A stretch of 64,000 nucleotides of DNA from Flavobacteria bacterium BAL38 (lineage in GTDB: Bacteria; Bacteroidota; Bacteroidia; Flavobacteriales; Flavobacteriaceae): positions 806,001 through 870,000 of the forward strand of contig AAXX01000001.1 of assembly GCA_000169355.1 (NCBI GenBank), given 5' to 3'. This document shows positions 45,588 to 55,102 of this stretch, one piece after another. A model generated the notes under the pieces. That model had not been told where the DNA came from, did not search any database, and saw nothing but the letters and a program-made list of their open reading frames with translations. A program made the position numbers and the translations under genes. How positions within the stretch are numbered: position 1 is the stretch's first letter; each line of letters begins with the position of its first letter.

Positions 45588-48518
45588 ATGAAAACACTGC
45601 AAAAAAAGCTGTTATTTTTCTTATTAATATTGCCATTAGGTATACTTGCACAAAGTACTTTAAACGGAACTGTGTTGGATGGGGCTAATTCAAGTCCTTT
45701 ACCTGGAGCCAATATTATAGTAGAAGGCACTAAAAATGGCGCTACTACTGATTTTGATGGGAAATTTACAATTTCTAACATTAAAAAAGGAGATGTAATT
45801 ACTATCTCTTACATTGGTTATAAAGACCAAAAAATCACATTTAACAATCAAAACAATATTACAATTACTTTAGAAGAAGATTCTAAAGAATTAAAAGATG
45901 TTGTAGTTATTGGTTATGGAACCGTTAAAAAGAAAGATGCTACTGGTTCTGTTAGTACAATTAGTTCAAAAGACTTTAACAAAGGTGCAAATGTTACTGT
46001 AGACAATTTATTAACAGGTAAAGTTGCCGGAGTTACTATTAACAGTAATGGCGGATCTCCGGGTTCTGTTCCGACAATTAGAATTAGAGGAGGTTCTTCT
46101 CTTTTAGCAAACAATGACCCTCTTGTTGTACTAGATGGTTTACCAATGGATTCTAGAGTTTTAGCTACTTTAAATCCAAGTGATGTTGAAAGTTTCACTA
46201 TTTTAAAAGATGCTTCTGCAACCGCAATTTATGGTACAAGAGCGTCTAATGGAGTTATTATCATAACTACTAAAAAAGGATCAAAAGAACTACAAGTTGA
46301 TTATAATGTTCAATACGGTACTGGCCAAAAAGTTAACAAAATTGACGTACTTTCTGCCGATCAATTTAGACAAGTTGTAAATAATCTATATCCTGTAGGC
46401 CCAGGAATAACTGATTCTGCTTTTAATCAAGGCATCAGAAATAAAATGGGTGATGCTAACACAGATTGGCAAGAAGAAATTTACAGACGTACTGATTATA
46501 TTGATAACAACCTTAGTCTTAGAGGAAACTTCTTAGGATTTTTACCAACAAGGTTGACTATTGGAAATACTTACCAAGAAGGTTTAAGATTAACTGACTA
46601 TATGAATCGTAATAATGTATCGTTAAACTTAAATCCTTCATTCTTCAACAACCATTTAAAAGCAAAATTATCTTTAAATTACACCAATACTCAAAGAAGA
46701 AATGCACCAGGGGTTGAAGGTGGCGCAATTGCAATGGATCCAACGCAACCAGTTTATGATCCTACATCTCCTTTTGATGGTTTCTTTGAATTTAGAAACG
46801 GACCTTCAATTAATGATTTTGCTACAATTGCAACGGCAAATCCTGTAGCTCAATTATTACAAACTAATAATAGAAGTGTAAATAGAAAACTTTTTGGTAA
46901 TTTTGAAGTTGATTATAAATTTCATTTTTTACCTGAACTTCGTTTAGTTACAAATTTAGGTTTAGATAGAGATGAAGGATATAGTAAAAATTTCACTCCA
47001 GCAACTGCAAGAACTTCTCCTGTGAGACAAAATGTCTTAATTGGAAATAATAGCTATTCTGATGGCGTTAGTACAAATAAATTATTAGACGCCTATTTAG
47101 TTTATAACAAAACTATAAATGATTTAACATTTGATATTACTGGTGGTTATTCTTACCAAATTTTTGAAGGAAATGGATATACAAGTAGAAATCAAAACAA
47201 CGCTGATGACGTTCCTCAATATTTTGTGAGTGACGATATTGTATATGTTGGTTTCTTTGGAAGAACAAACTTCAGCTTTAAAAATAAATATTTGTTAACT
47301 TTAAGCTATAGAAGAGATGGAACATCTAGATTTTCTGACGCGAACAGATGGGGAAATTTCCCTGCAGCATCTTTAGCATGGAAAGTAAACGAAGATTTTC
47401 TTAAAGATAACAAAACCATTAGCGAATTAAAACTAAGAGCTGGATGGGGTATTACAGGGCAACAAGATATTGGTGCGGGATTATTTTATTTACCACAATA
47501 CTTCTTGGGAGATCAAAACTCACAATATGCATTTGATAGTAATTATTACAACGTTGCACAACCCGGAGGTTTTAATCCAAATCTTAAGTGGGAAGAGACA
47601 ACAACCTATAATGCAGGGATTGATTTTGGAATTAAAGACAATCGTTTAAATGGTAGCTTAGACTTCTTTTATAAAGTATCAAATGATTTATTCCAAGTTG
47701 CGCCTTTTGCAGATGGTAGTAATTTTACTAACGAAGGGCCTCAAAATATTGGAAGCATGAGTGTTAAAGGTTTTGAATTAAACATTAATTATGATGTTTT
47801 AAAACAAGAAAATTTAAATTGGAGTGTAAACTTTAATGCTTCTAAATTTGAAAGAAGAATTGATGAAATTGCTGGAGGTGTGCCAATCTTCGTAGGAAAT
47901 ATTGGCGTAGGAACAGAATCACAAATTATGCAAGAAGGATATACACCTAATTCATTTTATGTATTTAAACAATTATACAATTCAAATGGAATGCCAATTG
48001 AAGGTGCATTTGCAGATTTAAATGGAGATGGTATTGTAAATAATAGTGATAGATATATCTATAAAAATGTTGATCCAGATTTAATTTTAGGATTTTCAAC
48101 AACCTTTAATTACAAAAAATTTGATTTAGGTTTTAACTTAAGAGCAAGTTTTGGAAATAGAATATTAAATGTTGTTAAATCTCGTTCTTCTTATTATAAC
48201 CAAATTTTGAATGGAGAATTACAAAACCTTCCTTCATCTGTACTTGATTATAATTTCCAAACTCCAGGCGTTGGTCAAGTATTATCTGATTTATTCGTGG
48301 AAAACGGCTCTTTCTTAAGAATGGATTATGCTACCTTTGGATATACATTTCCTAAATGGTTAGAAGGCAAAGCTTCATTAAGAGTATTTACTGGTGTTCA
48401 AAATCCTTTTATTATAACAAAATATTCTGGCTTAGATCCTGAATTCTCTGGTGGAAATGACCAAACTATATACCCAAGACAAAGACAAATTTTATTTGGA
48501 GCTAATGTCAAATTTTAA
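45588..48518 (+). CDS. susC: SusC/RagA-family TonB-linked outer-membrane transporter
   Basis: SusC-type barrels import maltooligosaccharides across the outer membrane with energy from TonB. This 976-residue protein has a signal peptide (about 1-21, ending GILAQ), a carboxypeptidase-regulatory-like domain (about 22-95, with GTVLDGANSSPLPGANI), a TonB box DVVVIGYGT near residue 105, a plug domain (RIRGGSSLLANNDPLVVLDG) and a large barrel that ends in a C-terminal aromatic strand (ILFGANVKF). susD follows after 13 bases. The upstream region carries the LacI-type operator and the shared 21-base motif. Substrate is inferred from the enzymes on either side. Confidence 0.96.
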   Translation: MKTLQKKLLFFLLILPLGILAQSTLNGTVLDGANSSPLPGANIIVEGTKNGATTDFDGKFTISNIKKGDVITISYIGYKDQKITFNNQNNITITLEEDSKELKDVVVIGYGTVKKKDATGSVSTISSKDFNKGANVTVDNLLTGKVAGVTINSNGGSPGSVPTIRIRGGSSLLANNDPLVVLDGLPMDSRVLATLNPSDVESFTILKDASATAIYGTRASNGVIIITTKKGSKELQVDYNVQYGTGQKVNKIDVLSADQFRQVVNNLYPVGPGITDSAFNQGIRNKMGDANTDWQEEIYRRTDYIDNNLSLRGNFLGFLPTRLTIGNTYQEGLRLTDYMNRNNVSLNLNPSFFNNHLKAKLSLNYTNTQRRNAPGVEGGAIAMDPTQPVYDPTSPFDGFFEFRNGPSINDFATIATANPVAQLLQTNNRSVNRKLFGNFEVDYKFHFLPELRLVTNLGLDRDEGYSKNFTPATARTSPVRQNVLIGNNSYSDGVSTNKLLDAYLVYNKTINDLTFDITGGYSYQIFEGNGYTSRNQNNADDVPQYFVSDDIVYVGFFGRTNFSFKNKYLLTLSYRRDGTSRFSDANRWGNFPAASLAWKVNEDFLKDNKTISELKLRAGWGITGQQDIGAGLFYLPQYFLGDQNSQYAFDSNYYNVAQPGGFNPNLKWEETTTYNAGIDFGIKDNRLNGSLDFFYKVSNDLFQVAPFADGSNFTNEGPQNIGSMSVKGFELNINYDVLKQENLNWSVNFNASKFERRIDEIAGGVPIFVGNIGVGTESQIMQEGYTPNSFYVFKQLYNSNGMPIEGAFADLNGDGIVNNSDRYIYKNVDPDLILGFSTTFNYKKFDLGFNLRASFGNRILNVVKSRSSYYNQILNGELQNLPSSVLDYNFQTPGVGQVLSDLFVENGSFLRMDYATFGYTFPKWLEGKASLRVFTGVQNPFIITKYSGLDPEFSGGNDQTIYPRQRQILFGANVKF

Positions 48519-48531
48519 AAAAATTGTGAAT

Positions 48532-50127
48532 ATGAAAAAAATAAGTCAAATCTTAACTCTTTTATTCATTTCGTTGAGTTTTAACTCATGTACGAGTGAT
48601 TTAGAAGTTGACCCAAACGATCCTCTGAGACTAGATGAGGAAGCGTTTTACTCTCAACCTGGAGCATATACTAATGCAATAGCAGGTATTTATGGAAATC
48701 TTTCTCTTACAAGCACTAATGGTGCCACTTCTTCAAACTTAGGAGGAATAGACCCAGGATTTAGTCAATACGGACGTGTTGTTTGGTATTTAAATAACTT
48801 AACTACAGATGAGGCTATTTGGTCATATGAAGGCGGTAATGATATTGGAGTTCGTGAATTACAAAGAAATATTTGGGATGCATCAAATCCGTTTTTCAGA
48901 GGAATGTTTAGCCGTGCGATGCTTCAAGTAGCATTAGCAAATGAGTTTTTAAGACAATCAACACCTGACAAATTAAATTCAAGAGGGATTAGCGCAACAG
49001 AACAAGCGGAAATAGCATACTATAGAGAAGAAGCAAGAGCATTACGTGCTTTGGCTTACTATCATTTGATGGATTTCTTTGGAAAAGCGGCATTTAACAC
49101 AGAAAATGATGCTGTAGGTGTTGCAGGTCCTGAATATAATAGAACGCAATTATTTAATTTCATTGAAGGTGAGTTGTTAGACATTTTACCAAATTTAAAA
49201 ACAGCTAGAACTAATGAATATGGAAGATTAGATCAAGGTTTTGCTAGAATGTTATTGGCAAAAATATATCTTAACGCTGAAGTATATATTGGAACTGCTA
49301 AATATGACGAATGTGCAACACAATGTACAGAACTAATAAATGCAGGTTATATTTTAAATTCAAATTATAAAAACAACTTTACAGCAGATAATCATATTTC
49401 ACCAGAATTAATATTTGCAATTCAATCAGACGGTGTTAGAACTCAAAACTATGGTCCTACAACTGTAATGATTAATGGACAAGTAGGCTCTCTTGAGCAA
49501 AATGGAGCTGATATGGGAATTCAAGGCTGGGGAGGAGCTTTGAGATTGAGAAAACAATTTGTTGAAAAGTTTAATGGCTCTGAATTTAATAATGATCAAA
49601 GAAATAATATTATTTCAGGTTCTAGAAATATAGAAATAACTAATGTAACCGATCGTGACCAAGGATATATTCTTTTTAAATATTCTAACAAAACTTCAAC
49701 AGGAATTGCAGGCTCAAACTCAACATTTGCAGATACTGATTTCCCTTTATTTAGATTTGCAGATGTTTATTTAATGTATGCAGAATGTGCTGTAAGAGGA
49801 GCGTCAACTGCTACTTTATCTCAAGCAACAACATATATAAATTTAATTCGCCAAAGAGCTAATAGTGGTTCAACTAGCGCAGACATTTCTCAATCTAACT
49901 TAACTTTAGACTTTATATTAGATGAAAGATCAAGAGAATTACATTGGGAAGGCCATAGAAGACAAGACTTAATCAGATTTAATAAATTTACAGGTGGAAG
50001 TTACAACTGGGCTTGGAAAGGAAACGGAGTTAATGGTATTGCTTTACCTCAACACATGAAAGTTTTCCCTTTACATCCTGCAACTTTAGCTTCAAACCCT
50101 AATTTAACTCAAAACACAGGTTATTAA
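48532..50127 (+). CDS. susD: SusD/RagB-family starch-binding outer-membrane lipoprotein
   Basis: SusD caps the SusC barrel and binds glycan at the cell surface. From the ATG at 48532 the protein has 531 residues; a longer frame back to 48451 overlaps susC and lacks a signal peptide. Residues 1-20 form a lipoprotein signal ending SFNSC, with Cys20 as the lipid site. TPR-like helices (EARALRALAYYHLMDFFGKAAF near 180) and the C-terminal LDFILDERSRELHWEGHRRQDLIRF are family hallmarks. It lies between susC and the SusE-like gene in one operon. Confidence 0.96.
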   Translation: MKKISQILTLLFISLSFNSCTSDLEVDPNDPLRLDEEAFYSQPGAYTNAIAGIYGNLSLTSTNGATSSNLGGIDPGFSQYGRVVWYLNNLTTDEAIWSYEGGNDIGVRELQRNIWDASNPFFRGMFSRAMLQVALANEFLRQSTPDKLNSRGISATEQAEIAYYREEARALRALAYYHLMDFFGKAAFNTENDAVGVAGPEYNRTQLFNFIEGELLDILPNLKTARTNEYGRLDQGFARMLLAKIYLNAEVYIGTAKYDECATQCTELINAGYILNSNYKNNFTADNHISPELIFAIQSDGVRTQNYGPTTVMINGQVGSLEQNGADMGIQGWGGALRLRKQFVEKFNGSEFNNDQRNNIISGSRNIEITNVTDRDQGYILFKYSNKTSTGIAGSNSTFADTDFPLFRFADVYLMYAECAVRGASTATLSQATTYINLIRQRANSGSTSADISQSNLTLDFILDERSRELHWEGHRRQDLIRFNKFTGGSYNWAWKGNGVNGIALPQHMKVFPLHPATLASNPNLTQNTGY

Positions 50128-50143
50128 TCAAAAAAAATTAAAT

Positions 50144-51205
50144 ATGAAAAATATAGTAAAATCATTTTTATCAATTGCTTTAGTAGCAAGTTTGGTATCT
50201 TGCGAAGATGAACAAAATTTAATGTTCTTAACTCCAGAAGGATCTTTTGAAATCCTTACACCAACATCTGGAGATGAAGTAGTTTTAGATGCAACTACTC
50301 CTTTAAATCCAGGGTTAACTTTATCTTGGGAAGATGCAAATTACGGATCAACTCCAACAGAAATTACTTATGAAGTGGAAATTGACAAAACAGGTGATGA
50401 TTTTGACACACCATTAGTAATTACAAGTACTACAAATACATATGTAACAACTACATCTGATGTATTAAATAGTGCTGTGGTTGCTGTTGGATTAACTCCT
50501 TTTACACAAGGATCAATTGACATTAGAATTAAAGCATCTGTTGGTGCTCAAAGTAGCGAAGTACAATATTCAAACGTAATTAATTACTTAGTTACTCCAT
50601 ATTCTACAGATTTACCTAAACTTTCAGTACCTGGAAATCACCAAGGTTGGAATCCACCAACAGCTCCTAGAATTGCAGCTTCTGCTTTTGGTCAAACAGA
50701 TTATGAAGGATATGTTTGGTTAGATGGTGACTTCAAATTTGTTGCTCCTGATGCTACAGGAAACTACAATTGGGGTAATACTGATTGGGGTGATGACGGA
50801 ACTTTTTCTGGAGTATTATCTCAAGGTTCACCAACAAACTGTACTGCAACTACAGGTTATTACAGAGTTAAAGCTAATCCTGAAACATTAACTTACTCTG
50901 CAGATCCAGTAAGTTGGGGCATTATTGGTGCAGCTACTCCAACTGGATGGGATTCTGACACAGATTTAACTTACAACCCAGCAACCGGAAAACTTGAAAT
51001 TGCAAGTATTGCATTAGTACCTGGAGCATTCAAATTTAGAGGAAACAATGCTTGGAGTAATGGATTCGATTTAGGTACAGTAAATGCTGATGGTTACTTA
51101 GTTGATGGAGGAGATTTAACTTTCTCTGGAGCTGCTGGTAACTATAAAGTAATCTTAGATTTATCTAATCCAAGAAGATATACTTATGAGTTAATTGCTC
51201 TTTAA
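50144..51205 (+). CDS. susE: SusE/SusF-like surface glycan-binding lipoprotein
   Basis: This 353-residue lipoprotein has Cys20 as lipid site (LVASLVSCEDEQ). An N-terminal SusE-type Ig domain (about 30-150, EGSFEILTPTSGDEVVLDAT) is followed by two starch-binding-like units rich in tryptophan: YEGYVWLDGDFKFVAPDATG with NWGNTDWGDDGTF (about 190-235) and GAFKFRGNNAWSNGFDLG (about 290-315). It should hold starch near the SusCD complex. It lies 16 bases after susD. A strong terminator follows its stop. Confidence 0.9.
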   Translation: MKNIVKSFLSIALVASLVSCEDEQNLMFLTPEGSFEILTPTSGDEVVLDATTPLNPGLTLSWEDANYGSTPTEITYEVEIDKTGDDFDTPLVITSTTNTYVTTTSDVLNSAVVAVGLTPFTQGSIDIRIKASVGAQSSEVQYSNVINYLVTPYSTDLPKLSVPGNHQGWNPPTAPRIAASAFGQTDYEGYVWLDGDFKFVAPDATGNYNWGNTDWGDDGTFSGVLSQGSPTNCTATTGYYRVKANPETLTYSADPVSWGIIGAATPTGWDSDTDLTYNPATGKLEIASIALVPGAFKFRGNNAWSNGFDLGTVNADGYLVDGGDLTFSGAAGNYKVILDLSNPRRYTYELIAL

Positions 51206-51222
51206 AATATTTAAAATATTTA

Positions 51223-51257
51223 AAAAAGGCTGTCCTTAAACTGACAGCCTTTTTTTA
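51223..51257 (+). terminator. terminator between susE and the T9SS amylase gene
   Basis: AAAGGCTGTC (51226-51235) and GACAGCCTTT (51242-51251) pair perfectly across a short loop, and a long T-run follows. It begins 20 bases past the susE stop and ends about 15 bases before the amylase start. Confidence 0.85.
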
Positions 51258-51270
51258 AATTTAATAAGCT

Positions 51271-54162
51271 ATGAAAAAACAAATACTATATTTTATAACA
51301 CTTTTTACCGGGCTTTTTATTCAAGCGCAAGTAACTATTACTCCCAGTAGCTTTAATGTAACTGACCCAATAACAATTACCGTGTCAACTGCGGCTCAGT
51401 CGTGTAATCAAATGGGGACTTCTCCTGCAAAAGTATACATGCATGCTGGTATTGGAGATGATACAAATGCTTTTGGTTTCTCTGTAATAGGAAACTGGGG
51501 GCAAGATGATGCTGTTGGATTAATGACTAATAATGGAGATGGGACTTGGAGTATAACTCTAACACCTAGCACCTATTTTGGTTTAAATGGAACCCAACAA
51601 GCAAATGCCACTAAATTAGGTATGGTTTTCAGAAACGCAAATGGAAGTCAAACTTTAAAACTACCTTCAACTTGTAGCGATTTTATCTTCAATGTAGGTA
51701 CTTTTCAAGTTAACTTAACCGCACCCGCTAACAACAGTAACACCATTATCAATTCTAATGGAAACCTTAACATTACCGCAACTAACACTGGCGGAAATGC
51801 AAATTATAATCTAAAAGCTAACGGAACTAGCATTAATACAAGTTCAACATCTAGTTATGCTTTTAATCACACCAATATTACATCAAATACTAGTTACGAA
51901 TTAGAGGTTACAATTGGTGCTTCAACAATAACAAGAAGATTTTCAGTCATTGTAAATCCAGGGAGTACAACTCAAGCAATACCAAGTGGCTTAGTAAACG
52001 GAATAAATTATAACTTGACTGACAATACTAAAGCAACACTTGTTCTAGAAGCTCCAGGAAAAGATTTCGTTTATGTAGCTGGTAGTTTTAACAACTACAA
52101 TCCTGATTCTAATTACGCCATGAAGAAAGATCCAAGTTCAGATAAATTTTGGTTAGAACTTACTGGATTAACTCCTGGCGCAAACAACACTTATCAATAT
52201 TGGGTAGTAGATCAAACACCAATAGCAAACTCACCTTCATTAGTAAAGGCTGCAGATCCTTGTTCTACAATGGTTTTATCTCCATATGATGATCAATGGA
52301 TACCAAATACTACTTTTCCTAGTTTACCGTCATATCCAGCAGGTCAAGATCGTGAAGTAACATGGTTTAAAACAGGAACAACACCATACAATTGGCAAGT
52401 AACTAATTTTACAAAACCAAACAAAGATAAATTGGTCGTTTATGAATTATTAATTCGTGACTTTGATGCTAATAGAAACTATCAAGATGTAATTAATAGA
52501 ATTCAGTATTTTAAAGATTTAGGAATAAACGCCATTCAATTAATGCCAATCATGGAATTTGAAGGAAATGAAAGTTGGGGATACAATACCGCTTTTCATA
52601 TGGCTTTAGATAAATTTTATGGAACTCCAGAAAAGTTTAAAGAATTAGTTGATTTATGTCACCAAAATGGCATTGCGGTAATACTTGACATTGCTTTTAA
52701 TCATGCTTTCGGAAGAAATCCAATGATTAGAATGTGGATGAATGACCCAGATGGTGATGGTTGGGGTGGTCCTGCGAGTGACAATCCTTATTTTAATACA
52801 ACTGCAAGACATAGTTATAGCGTGGGTGACGATTTTAACCACTCCTCTACTTTAACCAGAAATTATGTAAAGCAAGCCGTAAAACACTGGATTGAAGAAT
52901 ACAAAATAGATGGTTTTAGATGGGATTTAACAAAAGGCTTTACACAAAACTGTAGTGGCGGAGACGATGCTTGTACCAATACTTATCAGCAAGACCGTGT
53001 AGATGTATTGAAAGAATATGCCGATTATTGCTGGACATTAGACAACGATCATTATGTGATTTTTGAGCATCTAGGAACAGATGGTGAAGAACAACAATGG
53101 GCAAACTACAGAATTGGCGAAGGAAAAGGAATTATGATGTGGGGTGAAATGTATTCTCAATACAAAGAATTGGCAATGGGATATTCTACACAAAATATTT
53201 CAAGAATGTCGCATACAAGTAGAGGATTTACAGGTAAAAGACTTATTGGTTACCCAGAAAGTCATGATAAAGACAGAATGATGTATGAAGCCATAACTTA
53301 TGGTAATGGTGCAGGTGCTTTTCCGGTTAATGGAAATTTAACCAATGCATTAAATAGAATGGGCGCAATTGGAGCTACAAGTATTTTAGTGCCTGGTCCA
53401 AAAATGATTTGGCATTTTGGAGAGTTAGGAAACAACCAATCTATTTTTACCTGCTCTAACGGAACAGTAAATGACGAAAGTACATTTTTTCCAGGCGATT
53501 GTAAGCTAGATACTAAAGAACAGGTACAATGGACACAAAATTGGTTGGCAGATGCAAGAAGAACTTCAATTTTAAGTGACTGGTCTAAAATGATTAAACT
53601 TAAAACTTCTGAACCTGTTTTCATGGGAGGCCACAGTATAAGTCCTGATGCTAACAATGTTAGACAACGTATTTATATTTATAACAATTCATTTCCTACA
53701 ACACAATTGAGAAATGTAGTGGTAATTGCTAATTTTTCTGTGGCTAACTTAACTATTAATCCAAGTTTTCCAACAGATGCTTACACCTATCCTATGACAT
53801 GGTATGATTTAATGGATAATAATGCTCCAGTTGTGATAAACAACCCAACTGATGTTATTAGTGTTAATTCGGGAAGATTTAGAGTTTTTGGAAATCAACC
53901 GTCTACACTTTCTTCAAACGATTTTGAAGCAAATCAAAACACTATTGCTTTATACCCTAATCCTGCAAAAAATGGCTTTGCTATTTCGCGAGATGCGTCT
54001 AAAGTAGAAATTTATAACATTGCAGGACAATTAGTTAAAGCATATAATGATATAAATTCAAATCAGCAACTTGATATCACAAACCTAGAAACAGGATTGT
54101 ATTTAATCAAGATAACAGATATAAACGGCATAAGCCAAACAAAGAAAATGTTAAAAGAGTAA
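51271..54162 (+). CDS. secreted multidomain GH13 alpha-amylase with type IX sorting domain
   Basis: This 963-residue enzyme should start starch breakdown outside the cell. Order: signal peptide (ending FIQAQ); a starch-binding-like domain (about 20-150, with AGIGDDTNAFGF and NWGQDDAVGLM); an Ig-like linker domain (about 150-235); a CBM48-like domain (about 240-350, FVYVAGSFNNYNPDSNYAM); a GH13 barrel (about 385-720) with nucleophile Asp552 in DGFRWDLTKG, Glu599 in VIFEHLGTDG and Asp666 in PESHDKDRMM; and a C-terminal type A sorting domain (about 890-963, ALYPNPAKNGFAISR). The last should be removed on export by the type IX system. Confidence 0.95.
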   Translation: MKKQILYFITLFTGLFIQAQVTITPSSFNVTDPITITVSTAAQSCNQMGTSPAKVYMHAGIGDDTNAFGFSVIGNWGQDDAVGLMTNNGDGTWSITLTPSTYFGLNGTQQANATKLGMVFRNANGSQTLKLPSTCSDFIFNVGTFQVNLTAPANNSNTIINSNGNLNITATNTGGNANYNLKANGTSINTSSTSSYAFNHTNITSNTSYELEVTIGASTITRRFSVIVNPGSTTQAIPSGLVNGINYNLTDNTKATLVLEAPGKDFVYVAGSFNNYNPDSNYAMKKDPSSDKFWLELTGLTPGANNTYQYWVVDQTPIANSPSLVKAADPCSTMVLSPYDDQWIPNTTFPSLPSYPAGQDREVTWFKTGTTPYNWQVTNFTKPNKDKLVVYELLIRDFDANRNYQDVINRIQYFKDLGINAIQLMPIMEFEGNESWGYNTAFHMALDKFYGTPEKFKELVDLCHQNGIAVILDIAFNHAFGRNPMIRMWMNDPDGDGWGGPASDNPYFNTTARHSYSVGDDFNHSSTLTRNYVKQAVKHWIEEYKIDGFRWDLTKGFTQNCSGGDDACTNTYQQDRVDVLKEYADYCWTLDNDHYVIFEHLGTDGEEQQWANYRIGEGKGIMMWGEMYSQYKELAMGYSTQNISRMSHTSRGFTGKRLIGYPESHDKDRMMYEAITYGNGAGAFPVNGNLTNALNRMGAIGATSILVPGPKMIWHFGELGNNQSIFTCSNGTVNDESTFFPGDCKLDTKEQVQWTQNWLADARRTSILSDWSKMIKLKTSEPVFMGGHSISPDANNVRQRIYIYNNSFPTTQLRNVVVIANFSVANLTINPSFPTDAYTYPMTWYDLMDNNAPVVINNPTDVISVNSGRFRVFGNQPSTLSSNDFEANQNTIALYPNPAKNGFAISRDASKVEIYNIAGQLVKAYNDINSNQQLDITNLETGLYLIKITDINGISQTKKMLKE

Positions 54163-54181
54163 ATTTACAGTTAGTTAAAAG

Positions 54182-54214
54182 AAAAGGCCACTTGATATTC
54201 AAGTGGCTTTTTTA
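54182..54214 (+). terminator. rho-independent terminator after the T9SS amylase
   Basis: GCCACTTGA (54187-54195) and TCAAGTGGC (54199-54207) form a perfect 9-bp stem with a 3-base loop, followed by TTTTTT. It closes the susCDE-amylase transcript. Confidence 0.92.
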
Positions 54215-54298
54215 ATACTTTGTCTTACCATTCAAAAGGATTAGTGTGGAAACTGGGAAAAGCTACAATATTTCTACTGTATCTTTTTATTTATTATT

Positions 54299-54325
54299 GC
54301 TCAAAGTCGGGAGACTTTGCAGAGC
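54299..54325. repeat. CAAAGTCGGGAGACTTTG repeat, copy 1
   Basis: This 27-base unit contains the hairpin CAAAGTC-GGGA-GACTTTG. It differs from copies 2 and 3 only near its end (CAGAGC in place of CGCAGC). Confidence 0.85.
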
Positions 54326-54352
54326 TTGTGTATTTTTGCTTTTTTTATTTTA

Positions 54353-54379
54353 GCTCAAAGTCGGGAGACTTTGCGCAGC
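54353..54379. repeat. CAAAGTCGGGAGACTTTG repeat, copy 2
   Basis: This is a direct copy 54 bases after copy 1. It is identical over 27 bases to the inverse of copy 3 at 54828-54854. Confidence 0.9.
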
Positions 54380-54428
54380 ATGTTTAGTTTTAATTAGAAC
54401 ACTTCGCAGAGCGGGGTTGTTTTACTTT

Positions 54429-54452
54429 GTGGTCACGAGCAAGATGCTCGCG
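54429..54452. repeat. CGAGCAAGATGCTCG repeat, copy 1
   Basis: A 24-base unit holding the palindrome CGAGCA-AGA-TGCTCG. It is identical to 54993-55016 in the same orientation. Confidence 0.9.
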
Positions 54453-54462
54453 CTAGCGGGGA

Positions 54463-54732
54463 CTAATTTAAACGAAAAATAATAATTAAAAAGTTTAAAA
54501 AAAATAACACAAAATATATCCAAAACAATTTTCTGTTTTTTATAACTCTTTTTATTTCTATAATATGCTTTGGATTATTTGTTTTTATTAATTGTTCTTT
54601 CATTTCTTTTAATGAGATGTAAGGTTTTATTTTAGCCTTAACTCTTAAAATGTTTTGAAAAACATAGGGTGAATCATCATTAACTAAATGATAAATAATC
54701 AAAAACAACAATAATATAACTAATATATACAT
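54463..54732 (-). CDS. small two-helix membrane protein, function unknown
   Basis: This 89-residue frame begins MYILVILLLFLIIYHLVNDD, has an N-terminal helix (about 2-15), a basic helical middle (KAKIKPYISLKEMKEQLIKT and IKRVIKNRKLF) and a second strongly hydrophobic helix (about 70-86). No family was recognised. It is bounded by inverted and direct intergenic repeats. A tiny upstream frame (54738-54797, ending NSLLSKIK) could be the tail of another broken gene. Codon makeup looks native, but evidence that it is expressed is thin. Confidence 0.45.
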   Translation of the reverse strand: MYILVILLLFLIIYHLVNDDSPYVFQNILRVKAKIKPYISLKEMKEQLIKTNNPKHIIEIKRVIKNRKLFWIYFVLFFLNFLIIIFRLN

Positions 54733-54827
54733 GATAATTATTTAATTTTAGATAAAAGTGAATTAGCTGCATCATTTAAGTTGCCAAATTTCTGCATAAA
54801 TGTATATGTTGGTCAACATATGCACCC

Positions 54828-54854
54828 GCTGCGCAAAGTCTCCCGACTTTGAGC
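54828..54854. repeat. CAAAGTCGGGAGACTTTG repeat, copy 3 (inverted)
   Basis: This copy is the exact inverse of copy 2 over 27 bases. Together they bracket the small membrane ORF. Confidence 0.9.
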
Positions 54855-54992
54855 AAAAATATATAAAAATTATTGACTAATTGAAAATTAATTTTTAACT
54901 CCTACTCCTCTTTTTCTCAAATTTATATTTCTGCTCATACTTTTCAAAAATATAAAATTAATAAACCATTTAAAGTTTATGTTGATTTTACA

Positions 54993-55016
54993 GTGGTCAC
55001 GAGCAAGATGCTCGCG
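54993..55016. repeat. CGAGCAAGATGCTCG repeat, copy 2
   Basis: Identical 24-base direct copy of 54429-54452, on the other side of the small ORF. Confidence 0.9.
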
Positions 55017-55065
55017 AAAGCATAAAAAACAAGCTGGTACTGAGGTTTTTTCAGTAATCTTAACC

Positions 55066-55101
55066 CATAAAAAAAAGCTCCAACTTACGTTAAAGCTTTT
55101 T
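55066..55101 (-). terminator. terminator after tRNA-Leu
   Basis: On the minus strand AAAGCT and AGCTTT pair around a 14-base loop and are followed by eight T in all. The stem is short, so the call is moderate. Confidence 0.6.
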
Positions 55102-55102
55102 G

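Larger units (their letters stand above)
54733..55102. other. repeat-rich gap without a supported gene
   Basis: This stretch holds a perfect inverted repeat ATATGTTG-GT-CAACATAT (54804-54821), repeat units at 54828-54854 and 54993-55016, and the tRNA-Leu terminator. The longer minus-strand frame over 54888-55178 is only the complement of the tRNA. No coding gene is supported. Confidence 0.6.

Noticed and set aside
48451..48531. Longer N-terminus for the SusD-like protein
   Set aside because: It lies inside susC in another frame and would bury the lipoprotein signal peptide.
54299..54379. Possible CRISPR array from the two direct CAAAGTCGGGAGACTTTG units
   Set aside because: There are only two direct copies, the third is inverted 450 bases away, no regular spacers occur and no cas genes are present.
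54738..54797. 19-codon frame (ending NSLLSKIK) before the small membrane ORF
   Set aside because: It is too short to call. It could be the tail of a broken gene, but nothing upstream in frame supports one.
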